NCBI RefSeq assembly: GCF_016862375.1
Contig: NZ_BOMV01000066.1
Location: 1-64,000, forward strand
Length of the DNA: 64,000 nt
Direction: 5' to 3'
Source: Paractinoplanes rishiriensis
Lineage (GTDB): Bacteria; Actinomycetota; Actinomycetes; Mycobacteriales; Micromonosporaceae
The position numbers were made by a program, and so were the translations under genes. The notes beneath the pieces were generated by a model, which ran no database searches, was not told the origin of the DNA, and saw only the letters and a list, made by a program, of their open reading frames with translations. Positions 48,830 through 56,148 of the stretch are shown here, one piece after another. Position 1 is the stretch's first letter, and each line of letters opens with the position of its first letter.

Positions 48830-51235
48830 GTGACGGGCGTCTTCGTGTCGCATGCGGGCCGGGATCTGGCGTGGGCGGAGTGGGTGGCCTGGCAGCTGCA
48901 CGCGGCCGGGCACGAGGTGGAGCTGGACCGGTGGGACTGGGCGGCCGGCGACAACTTCGTGCTGCGGATGTCGCAGGCCCTGGACCGCGCCGAGGTCGTG
49001 GTGGCGATCGTGTCGCAGGCGTACTTCGAGGTGGAGAGGTTCACCACCGAGGAGTGGACCGCGGTGATCGCCGGGCGCGGGCGGCTGGTGCTGCTGCGCG
49101 TGGAGGACGTCGCGGTGGAGGCGGTGCTGCGGCCGTACATCTTCCGGGATGTGTTCGGTCTTGCGGAGACGTCGGCCCGGCAGGTGGTGCTCCAGGCGGT
49201 CGACGGGCCGGCCGGGAAGCCCAGCCGGCCGCCGGCCTTCCCGGGCTCGTCGCCCGGACCCCGGCTGCCGGGCCTGCTGCCGCAGGTGTGGAACGTGCCG
49301 ATCCAGAACGCGGTGTTCACCGGGCGCGACGCGATGCTGGCCGACCTGCGCGACCGCTTGACGACGGGGGCGCCGCTGCAGGTGCTGCACGGCATCGGCG
49401 GGGTGGGCAAGACGACCCTGGCGATCGAGTACGCCTACCGGTTCGCCAACTCCTACGAACTGGTCTGGTGGATCGACGCGGAGCAGCCGGACCGCATCGG
49501 CGAGCAGATCGCCGCGCTGACCATGACCGCCGGCTGGGTCCCGCCGACCAGCGACGTGCCGACCGGGGTGGCCGCGGCCCGGCAGCGGCTGCGAGGCATA
49601 CCGGGCTGGCTGGTGGTGTTCGACAACGCCGAGGATCCCGCGACACTGCCGCGGTGGCTGCCGGCCCGCCCGCCCGGCCACGTGCTGGTGACCTCCCGCA
49701 ACCCGAACTGGCGGCAGCTCGGAAACCCGGTGCCGGTCGACGTGTTCGCCCGCACCGAATCGACCACGCTGCTGCGCCGCCTGCTCCCGACCATCGCCGC
49801 GACCGACGCCGACCGGATCGCCGTAGCACTGGCCGACCTGCCGCTCGCCGTCGCCCAGGCGGCGAACATGCTCACCGAGACCGGCATCACCCCGGCGGAC
49901 TACCTGGACGCTGTCGCAGAGCAGACCGCCGAGGTGCTCGCCGAGGGCACACCGATCGGGTACCCGGTGTCGCTGGCGGCGTCGGTCGCGGTCGCACTGC
50001 GACGGCTGGACGGCGAGGATCCGGCCGCCGTGCAGTTGTTGCGGCTGTGCGCGGCGCTGGCGCCGGAGCCGATCCCGGGTGACCTTTTCACCACCGCCCC
50101 GGACGACGCTTTGCCCGAACCGCTGGCCACCGTGGCGGGCTCGACGATTGCCGTGCACCGCAGCCTCGGCCGCCTCGGCCGTTACGGCCTCGCTCGGGTC
50201 GCCGACGGGACGGTCCAGCTGCATCGGCTCACCCAGGCCATCCTGACCGCCACTGATCCCGACCGCCCCGGCACCGGGCATCGTGCCGCCGCCCTGCTCG
50301 GCGCGGCCGTCCCCGACGATGAAGGCAACGAACCCGCCTCCTGGCCGCGGTGGGCCCTGCTGATACCGCATCTGCTCGCCACCGACCCGGCCGAGTCCGA
50401 CGACGAAAACCTGCAGCTGACAGCCGACCGGGCCGCCTGGTATCTGATTTCCCGCGGTGAGCTGCACGCCGGCCTCGAATTCGCGCAACGGCTGCACGAC
50501 CGGTGGCGCGATCGGCTCGGCCGCGAGCATCAACGAACGTTGAGCGCGGCCAACATCGTCGTCGTGGCATTCCACGCGCTCGGCCGGTACGACGACGCCC
50601 GGCGCCTCGGGGCGGAGGTCCTGGCATACCGCCGGCTCGAACTGGGCGACGACCACCGCCTCACCCTCATCTCGGGGAGCAACCTGGCCAACAGCCTGCA
50701 CCAGTTGGGCGAGTATGAGCGAGCGCGGGAGCTGAACGAGGACATCCTGGCCCGCCGGCGGCGGGTGCTCGGCGACGACCACCCCGACACCCTCGGCTCG
50801 GCCACCAACCTGGCCATCAACCTGCAACGACTGGCGGAACACGAGCGGGCGCGGCAGCTGAACGAGGACACCCTGGCCGGGCAACGGCGAGTGCTCGGCG
50901 ACGACCACCCCGACACCCTCGCCTCGGCCACCAACCTGGCCGTCAACATGCGTGACGCCGGTGACTACGAGCAGGCCCGGCAGCTCGACGAGGACACCCT
51001 GACCCGCTACCGTCGGGTGCTCGGCGAGGACCATCCCGCCACCCTCCTGTCGGCCACCAACCTCGCCGTCAGCCTGCGCCACCTTGGTGAGTACGAGCGG
51101 GCGCGGCAGCTCGACGAGGCCACCCTGGCCCGCCGGCGGCGGGTGCTCGGCGACGACCACGCCGACACCCGCCGCTCGGCCGGCAACCTCGCCATCAACC
51201 TGCGCCTGCTGGGTGAGAAGCGGGCCTCGGCGTAG
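48830..51235 (+). CDS. TIR-NB-ARC-TPR protein (STAND NTPase)
   Basis: An 801-residue multidomain signalling protein. Residues 1-135 are a TIR domain (FVSHAGRDLAWAEW at the start, the candidate NADase glutamate in RFTTEEWTA). An NB-ARC ATPase follows: Walker A GIGGVGKTTLA at about 188, Walker B WLVVFDNAED at about 260, VLVTSRN and a GLPLA-like LADLPLAVAQAA. From about 560 to 800 lie five TPRs of 42 residues with RRRVLGDDHPDTL signatures. The plan matches bacterial TIR-STAND proteins that sense a trigger through repeats and deplete NAD+ or make a signal nucleotide; antiphage function is inferred, not shown. No partner gene is adjacent in operon. Confidence 0.87.
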   Translation: MTGVFVSHAGRDLAWAEWVAWQLHAAGHEVELDRWDWAAGDNFVLRMSQALDRAEVVVAIVSQAYFEVERFTTEEWTAVIAGRGRLVLLRVEDVAVEAVLRPYIFRDVFGLAETSARQVVLQAVDGPAGKPSRPPAFPGSSPGPRLPGLLPQVWNVPIQNAVFTGRDAMLADLRDRLTTGAPLQVLHGIGGVGKTTLAIEYAYRFANSYELVWWIDAEQPDRIGEQIAALTMTAGWVPPTSDVPTGVAAARQRLRGIPGWLVVFDNAEDPATLPRWLPARPPGHVLVTSRNPNWRQLGNPVPVDVFARTESTTLLRRLLPTIAATDADRIAVALADLPLAVAQAANMLTETGITPADYLDAVAEQTAEVLAEGTPIGYPVSLAASVAVALRRLDGEDPAAVQLLRLCAALAPEPIPGDLFTTAPDDALPEPLATVAGSTIAVHRSLGRLGRYGLARVADGTVQLHRLTQAILTATDPDRPGTGHRAAALLGAAVPDDEGNEPASWPRWALLIPHLLATDPAESDDENLQLTADRAAWYLISRGELHAGLEFAQRLHDRWRDRLGREHQRTLSAANIVVVAFHALGRYDDARRLGAEVLAYRRLELGDDHRLTLISGSNLANSLHQLGEYERARELNEDILARRRRVLGDDHPDTLGSATNLAINLQRLAEHERARQLNEDTLAGQRRVLGDDHPDTLASATNLAVNMRDAGDYEQARQLDEDTLTRYRRVLGEDHPATLLSATNLAVSLRHLGEYERARQLDEATLARRRRVLGDDHADTRRSAGNLAINLRLLGEKRASA

Positions 51236-51295
51236 CAACCGGGATGCCACCCGGCGGCACTCAATGTGCGACCGAGCCTGCCGACCGGTGAGCAT

Positions 51296-51469
51296 GTGAC
51301 CCAGGTGACGCTCGCGGGAGTAGCCGGCCGGTGGACCAGCCGGCTCGGTGGCATCTCGGTGCCGCTGTACGTGACGGGATTCCTGATCACGCCCGGCGTC
51401 GGCGGGTGGGTGCTGCTCTCGGCGTCCGTCATCATGATCATGGGAATTATCACGCGTCGGGACGGGTAG
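51296..51469 (+). pseudogene. N-terminal membrane fragment of interrupted GGDEF gene
   Basis: A 57-residue frame from GTG with one or two membrane helices (LYVTGFLITPGVGGWVLLSA and SVIMIMGIIT) ends at TAG 51467-51469. The reading frame continues without shift past the TAG for 13 codons to the GTG of the GGDEF gene and its remaining helices. Together they would make a normal multi-helix GGDEF protein of about 337 residues. Either the TAG is an inactivating mutation, or translation restarts at 51506. Confidence 0.6.
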
Positions 51470-51505
51470 CGGCCCAGTGACGGGCCGACGGCTCTGGGCG
51501 TCTGT

Positions 51506-52309
51506 GTGCTGCTGCATCTGGCGTGGGCGTTTCTCACGCCCGACGCGCACGCGCTGGCCTCGGTCAGCCTGGCCATCACGATGACCTACGTCGGGCTCAT
51601 GGCATTGCGGCCGTACGCGCAGATCGGGCTCGCCGTGGTGCCGGCGGCGCACCTGGTCGCCCAGTTCGCCGGTGGTGCCGCCCGCGGCGCCGAGGTGGAG
51701 GTCGTCGGGGCGGCGATCACGTCGGTCCTGCTCGGCCTGCTGTTGTTCGGCACGCGGGTCACCACCGAGCGGCGGTTCGCGCAGGCGCTGGAGGCGGCCG
51801 CGGCGGCCAACGCGCTGCTCGAGCGGGCCAACCGGACCGATCCGCTGACCGGGCTGGCCAACCGGCGGCACCTCGGGGAGGTGCTCGCGGACGTGTGGCC
51901 GTCGGCGCGGGAGATCAGCGTACTCATGATTGATATCGACCACTTCAAGCCCTACAACGACCACTACGGGCACCTCGGCGGGGACCGCTGCCTGGAGCAG
52001 GTCGCGGCCGCGCTCGACGGGGCCTCGCCGGAGGCCGACCTGGTGGCCCGGTTCGGCGGCGAGGAGTTCATCGTGGTGCTGTCCGGCGCCGGCCTGGAGC
52101 GGGCCCGCGCGGTCGGCGAGCGGGTGCGGCAGGCGGTGGCCGACCTCGCGCTCGAGCACGTGCAGGCGCCCAGCGGGCGGGTCTCGGTGAGCGTCGGCGC
52201 GGCCACGGCGCGGCCCGGCGACGGCGGGTGCGAGGCCGACCTGATCCGGCGGGCCGACGAGGCGCTGTACGACGCCAAGCGCAACGGGCGGGACCGGGTG
52301 GCCGCCTGA
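51506..52309 (+). CDS. GGDEF diguanylate cyclase (N-terminally interrupted)
   Basis: A 267-residue reading frame with three membrane segments (residues 1-85), a helix and a GGDEF domain. The domain starts DPLTGLANRRHLGE; the active-site loop is FGGEEFIVVL, a functional GGEEF variant, and SVSVGAA and ADEALYDAKRNGRDRV close it, so the catalytic part is intact. The first 57 residues of the ancestral protein appear separated by an in-frame TAG upstream. The start here (GTG 51506) has no good ribosome site, so the level of expression is doubtful. Confidence 0.7.
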   Translation: MLLHLAWAFLTPDAHALASVSLAITMTYVGLMALRPYAQIGLAVVPAAHLVAQFAGGAARGAEVEVVGAAITSVLLGLLLFGTRVTTERRFAQALEAAAAANALLERANRTDPLTGLANRRHLGEVLADVWPSAREISVLMIDIDHFKPYNDHYGHLGGDRCLEQVAAALDGASPEADLVARFGGEEFIVVLSGAGLERARAVGERVRQAVADLALEHVQAPSGRVSVSVGAATARPGDGGCEADLIRRADEALYDAKRNGRDRVAA

Positions 52310-52313
52310 GCCG

Positions 52314-52355
52314 TTGACAGCGCGGCTTACTCTGTAATCCAAAGCTTTCTGGATT
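52314..52355 (+). promoter_or_regulatory. TTGACA box and AATCCA/TGGATT inverted repeat
   Basis: TTGACA at 52314-52319 is followed by an inverted repeat, AATCCA (52336-52341) and TGGATT (52350-52355), around an AAAGCTTT core, 13 bp before the membrane-protein start. It is a candidate operator for the wHTH regulator encoded second in this operon. Confidence 0.55.
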
Positions 52356-52367
52356 GCAGAGGTTCCG

Positions 52368-53078
52368 ATGGGTGACATGCTGTCCGACCTGCACGACCTG
52401 AAGAACCGCAGCCGCCGGCTCGCGCACGGCGGCGCCTGGCTGCCGGCCCTCGCCCTGGCCGCGCTGCCGCTGCTGAGCATCGCGCTGTACCGGCACCCGT
52501 TCGCGCCGGTGACCGAGATCATCATCGAATACCCGTACTGGGCCGGCCTGCCACACCAGCAGCGCGCGGCGCTGCTCTCGTACCTCTTCTGGATGGTGCT
52601 GGCGCCCTTGGCCTTTGTGCTGGTGGCGCAGTGGTACCGGTACCGCGAACGACGGCACGGCGTGCGGGTGCCGTGGCGGGTGCCGGTCGCGGCAGGCTCG
52701 CTCGGCCTGCTCGCGCTGGTGGCCCTGTTCGCCGCGCCGACCGGGACGCCGGCGCTCGGCTTCGGCACGAACTGGTGGCAGGGGCTGCTGACGCCGCTGC
52801 TCGGGGTGGCGGTCGCCGCGTTCGCCCTCGGTCTTGTCGAACGGAGCCCGGCCATCGTCCTGGCCGGCGCCTGGATGGCGGCCGTGGCCTGGCAGTTCTG
52901 CGCCACCGGGCAGGTCGGCGGGCTGCTCGGGTGGCAGACGTGGCTGCTCGGCGGCGGATCGGGGCCCGGGCTGGGCGGCCAGGTCACCCTGCTGGGCATG
53001 GACCGGCCGGCACCCGCGCTCATCCTGATGAGCCTGCCGCTGGTGGTCGTCGGACTGTTCCGGCTGCGGCGGTCGTGA
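52368..53078 (+). CDS. integral membrane protein of wHTH-regulated pair
   Basis: A 236-residue protein with about six membrane helices (WLPALALAALPLLSIALY near 25, FWMVLAPLAFVLVAQWY near 75, then VAAGSLGLLALVALF, LTPLLGVAVAAFALGL, AIVLAGAWMAAVAWQF and a last helix before FRLRRS). The N-terminus MGDMLSDLHDLKNRSRRLAH is cytoplasmic and charged. No family function is known; such proteins commonly sit with small wHTH regulators in actinobacteria. The stop overlaps the regulator start (GTGA). Confidence 0.7.
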   Translation: MGDMLSDLHDLKNRSRRLAHGGAWLPALALAALPLLSIALYRHPFAPVTEIIIEYPYWAGLPHQQRAALLSYLFWMVLAPLAFVLVAQWYRYRERRHGVRVPWRVPVAAGSLGLLALVALFAAPTGTPALGFGTNWWQGLLTPLLGVAVAAFALGLVERSPAIVLAGAWMAAVAWQFCATGQVGGLLGWQTWLLGGGSGPGLGGQVTLLGMDRPAPALILMSLPLVVVGLFRLRRS

Positions 53079-53416
53079 CCGATCCTCATCCGGCGGTCGG
53101 CCTCGACGACGTCATTCATCAGCGCGTACGGCTCGGCATCCTGGTGATGCTCGCCGAGATCCCGGAGTGCGCGTTCGCCACCCTGCGCAGCGAGTTGCGG
53201 CTCACCGACGGCAACCTCAACCGGCACGTCCAGGTGCTTGCGGATGCCGGGCTGGTCACGGTGACAAAGGGGTACGAGGCTAACCGGCCGCGCACCTGGC
53301 TGCGGCTCACCCGGGACGGCCGGCGCGCGCTCAAGGCGGAGCTGCACGCGTTGGAACAGCTCACGGCCCGGTTGCAGGCGGCGGACCTGGACGATCCGCC
53401 GCCCGCACCGGCTTAG
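53075..53416 (+). CDS. winged-helix regulator (HTH_34/MarR-like)
   Basis: A 113-residue one-domain regulator. Residues about 12-90 form a winged helix: HQRVRLGILVMLAEIPECAFATLRSEL broken by a turn, recognition helix DGNLNRHVQVLADAGLV and wing TVTKGYEANRPRTWLRLT. Short proteins of this type repress their own operon. It is coupled to the membrane protein by a GTGA overlap, and the inverted repeat upstream of that gene is its likely site. Confidence 0.85.
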   Translation: MTDPHPAVGLDDVIHQRVRLGILVMLAEIPECAFATLRSELRLTDGNLNRHVQVLADAGLVTVTKGYEANRPRTWLRLTRDGRRALKAELHALEQLTARLQAADLDDPPPAPA

Positions 53417-53426
53417 GGCCGGGTCG

Positions 53427-54782
53427 TCACGGCAGGATCCAGCGCTGGTTCGCGCCGGCGAAGCAGTCCCAGATCTGCAGGCGGGTGCCGTTCGCCGAGC
53501 TGTTGCCGGACGCGTCCAGGCACCGGTTGCTGGCGGGGTTGCGCAACGTGCCGTTGGACTGGGCCTGCCACTGCTGGGCGCCGGTGCCGTTGCAGTCGTA
53601 GATCTGCACCAGTGCGCCGTTGGCGGTGCCCGCGGCGGCGACGTCCAGGCACTTGCCGAGGCCGCGGAGGGTGCCGTCGGAGCCGGCGGTCCAGGTCTGC
53701 GCGGTGGTGCCGTTGCAGTCGTAGAGCTGGACCGCGGTGCCGTTGGCGCTGCTGGCGGCGGCGATGTCGACACACTTGCCGGCGATCCCGGTGATCCGGC
53801 CGGCGCGGGGGCCGCCCATTCCCACCGCCGTCTCATAGATGGCGCTGACCAGCGAATTCGCGCCGGTGGCGTCCTGCGACAGCTCCCAGTTCATGATGCC
53901 GCCGGCGTTGGCCATGGCCCACTGGGTCTTGCGGCGGATGGTGGGCAGGCCGTTGTAGCACTCGCCGGACGGGGTGCAGTCGCGGTTGGCGTTGGCCGGG
54001 TCCTGCTGCACCAGCTGGGCATAGGTGAGGTAGCCCGGCCGGCTGTAGAACGGCACACCCAGCACGGTTTTCGCTTTGGGCAGGCCGCGGTTCTTCCAGA
54101 AGTTCGCGGCGCCGATCGCCCAGTCGTAGTTCGCGTGCGGACTGCCACCGTCGTACGCCATGATGTTGAGCCAGTCGACCATGCCGAACACCGCCGGCTG
54201 GACGCCGTTGGCCGTGCCGCCCTCGCTGACCACGGCCGCGGTCAGCAGCTTGCCCTCGTTGTGCAGGGCGGTGCTGAGCTGCTGCATCAGGGCGGTGAAG
54301 TTGTTGCCCGAGGCTCCCGGATCGGGGTACTCCCAGTCGATGTCGACACCGTCCAGGCCGTACTGACGGACGACATTCAAGACATTGGAGACGAACGCGG
54401 AGCGCGTGCTCGCGTTGGCCGCCAGGCTCTCGAACGCGGAGTCGTTGCCGTCGTTCCAGCCGCCGATGGCCAGCGAGACCTTGACGTTGTTCTGATGGCC
54501 GAGGGTGACGAGTTGCTGGAGCTTCGCCGTGTTCTCGATCGGCTGGAGGGTGCCGTTCGCGTTGGGGAGCGCGAACGAGTAGTTGATGTGCGTCAGCTTC
54601 GAGTACTGGACGCTGGTGACGCTGCCGGCCCAGGACGGCAGATAGCCGACGCTCTTGAACCCGTTGGGCAGCACGGCCGCTTCGGACGTGCCCTGCAGCG
54701 CGATCACGGTGACCGCACCGGCCGCGACCGTGGCGACCGCGGTGGCCGCGGCGAACCAGCGGCCCCTTCTGAACTTGGCCAT
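53427..54782 (-). CDS. secreted GH18 chitinase with ricin-type (CBM13) domain
   Basis: A 451-residue exported enzyme. A signal peptide (FAAATAVATVAAGAVTVIAL) is followed by a GH18 barrel with the catalytic DGVDIDWEYP (acid Glu at about 151), SLAIGGWNDG and WLNIMAYDG. From about residue 325 a beta-trefoil ricin domain carries three QxW repeats (AQTW, AQQW, NQRW). It would cut chitin or related beta-1,4-GlcNAc polymers outside the cell. A palindrome about 70 bp upstream suggests control together with other polysaccharide hydrolases. The ATG at 54782 is taken because it directly precedes the basic signal-peptide start. Confidence 0.92.
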   Translation of the reverse strand: MAKFRRGRWFAAATAVATVAAGAVTVIALQGTSEAAVLPNGFKSVGYLPSWAGSVTSVQYSKLTHINYSFALPNANGTLQPIENTAKLQQLVTLGHQNNVKVSLAIGGWNDGNDSAFESLAANASTRSAFVSNVLNVVRQYGLDGVDIDWEYPDPGASGNNFTALMQQLSTALHNEGKLLTAAVVSEGGTANGVQPAVFGMVDWLNIMAYDGGSPHANYDWAIGAANFWKNRGLPKAKTVLGVPFYSRPGYLTYAQLVQQDPANANRDCTPSGECYNGLPTIRRKTQWAMANAGGIMNWELSQDATGANSLVSAIYETAVGMGGPRAGRITGIAGKCVDIAAASSANGTAVQLYDCNGTTAQTWTAGSDGTLRGLGKCLDVAAAGTANGALVQIYDCNGTGAQQWQAQSNGTLRNPASNRCLDASGNSSANGTRLQIWDCFAGANQRWILP

Positions 54783-54848
54783 GGGGATGGTGACCCTTCG
54801 TGTCCGGCGCGCGAACGCGCCGTGGGGATGACTACGGGCCGCCAAATA

Positions 54849-54865
54849 TTAGGAAGACTTACTAA
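54849..54865. promoter_or_regulatory. palindromic operator upstream of chitinase
   Basis: TTAGGAAG-A-CTTACTAA, two 8-bp arms inverted around one base with a single mismatch, 67 bp before the chitinase start in an A/T-rich stretch. Sites of this look precede other secreted glycoside hydrolase genes in actinomycetes as I recall; the regulator is not identified here. Confidence 0.55.
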
Positions 54866-55039
54866 TAGTCGTCAATACACACCATGAACAAAGTCAGACC
54901 GAACGGCAGCGACCGGCCGTCGCCACTACGTGCCCGCACCCGATCCTCGATCTTGTGGATCCGCTGTCGCCGGGCGACAGAGACTCCACATGGCCGTGCG
55001 GACAGCGCGGGGCGGGCGCGGGCGCGGTAGGGCGCGGAT

Positions 55040-55606
55040 CTACGGGGTCGGCTGCGGTAACGGCCTCCCCGGGCCGTAAGTCGTGCCGGCCCGGTCGCGT
55101 TCCAGCCAGCCCGTCTCGACCAGCATGCGGCGGGCTCCGGCCACGTCATCGGTGATCGCGGACAGCCGCCGGTTGATCGCGTCCTCGTCGTGGAGGCCCT
55201 CGAGGGCCAGAAAGCGGGCCAGCAACTCGCCGATCTGCTGGTACCGCTCGCTCATCGTGGGCGGCAGGGCGGTCAGGCGGCCGTGCGCGAAGTTGCCCTT
55301 CAGCTGCGGATACTCGGCCAGCAGCAGGGCGATCGGCTGCATCCGGTCGACGGCGGCCGCCGCCTCGCGCAGGGCTCCGGGCTGGGCCCGGTAGACGCCG
55401 TTGCCCGTTCCCGTCGCCAGGCCTGCGCCGGTCAGTCGGGCCAGCAGTTCGCCGGCCTGCGGGGGCTTCACGTCCAGCAGGTACGCCAGCTCGGCTATGG
55501 TGGCGCCCTCCTTGCCGCGACGCACCAGTTCGGCGTAGGCCAGCAGGCGGGGCGGGCTGGACAGCTGGGCCAGCACCTCGGCGGCGCGGGCGGCTTCGGC
55601 GGACAT
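55040..55606 (-). CDS. DUF2087 transcriptional regulator
   Basis: A 188-residue protein. Residues about 10-80 are a winged helix (LSSPPRLLAYAELVRRG, IAELAYLLDVKPPQAGELLARL), and residues about 112-180 match DUF2087: FLALEGLHDEDAINRRL followed by DDVAGARRMLVETGWLERD. Such proteins are taken to be transcriptional regulators. Just two bases ahead of its ATG lies a TTGCC/GGCAA inverted repeat, which suggests autoregulation of a nearly leaderless message. It is divergent from the gene at 55692. Confidence 0.82.
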   Translation of the reverse strand: MSAEAARAAEVLAQLSSPPRLLAYAELVRRGKEGATIAELAYLLDVKPPQAGELLARLTGAGLATGTGNGVYRAQPGALREAAAAVDRMQPIALLLAEYPQLKGNFAHGRLTALPPTMSERYQQIGELLARFLALEGLHDEDAINRRLSAITDDVAGARRMLVETGWLERDRAGTTYGPGRPLPQPTP

Positions 55607-55607
55607 T

Positions 55608-55623
55608 TTGCCAACTTAGGCAA
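55608..55623. promoter_or_regulatory. TTGCC-N6-GGCAA inverted repeat
   Basis: TTGCCAACTTAGGCAA, perfect in its 5-bp arms, one base from the start codon of the DUF2087 regulator, in the 85-bp divergent gap. Probable autoregulatory operator. Confidence 0.55.
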
Positions 55624-55691
55624 GCTACCGGCCGGTCCGCATCCGGATTTCTTGGCGGGGCGCGCCACAATGGGGTCGGAGGTGAGCCGAC

Positions 55692-56123
55692 GTGATCACC
55701 TGGCTGCTGATCTCGGGGGCGGTGGACGCCGGGCCGGTCGAGGACTGGCTGCGGCGGCTTCCGCTCGGGATCGAGGGGCGGAGCCATCACGAGGCGGCCG
55801 TGGCGCTGGCCGCCGGTCGACCCGTGGCGGGACGGATCTCGCCGCCGGACGGCAAGGACGTGCCGGTGCGGTTCCGGGTCGACGAGCACGGGCTGACCGT
55901 GGAGATGGACGGGCCGGCCGGTGACGATCCCTGGTGGACGCGCCTGGTCACCGAGGCCGGGCGCAGCCTGAGCGCGGACACCGTCGCGCTGGTCGACGAC
56001 ATCTCCGCGCTGCTCCCCCGGCTGCTCTGGGTGTCACCCACCGCCACCGGCGACTTCACCGATGCGCGGCGTCAGGCCGTACGGGTGGAAAGCCTGGACG
56101 GAGCCCTGCTGCTGCACCGGTAG
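55692..56123 (+). CDS. hypothetical protein
   Basis: A 143-residue cytoplasmic protein of unknown function, starting with GTG and preceded by a strong GGAGGTGAG. It has WLLISGAVDAGPVEDWLRRLP near the start and DDPWWTRLV in the middle; the composition is mixed alpha/beta with no catalytic motif recognised. It is divergent from the DUF2087 regulator and convergent with the cellulase, and so may be a target of that regulator. Confidence 0.6.
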   Translation: MITWLLISGAVDAGPVEDWLRRLPLGIEGRSHHEAAVALAAGRPVAGRISPPDGKDVPVRFRVDEHGLTVEMDGPAGDDPWWTRLVTEAGRSLSADTVALVDDISALLPRLLWVSPTATGDFTDARRQAVRVESLDGALLLHR

Positions 56124-56148
56124 CGGCGCAGCAGCAGGGTCCAGCGGG

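Noticed and set aside
48800..53836. Very long antisense open frame (about 1678 codons) opposite the TIR, GGDEF and membrane-protein genes
   Set aside because: Composition is Arg/Pro/Gly/His/Val-rich with no domain; it is the usual antisense shadow of high-GC coding DNA, and the plus-strand genes have clear families.
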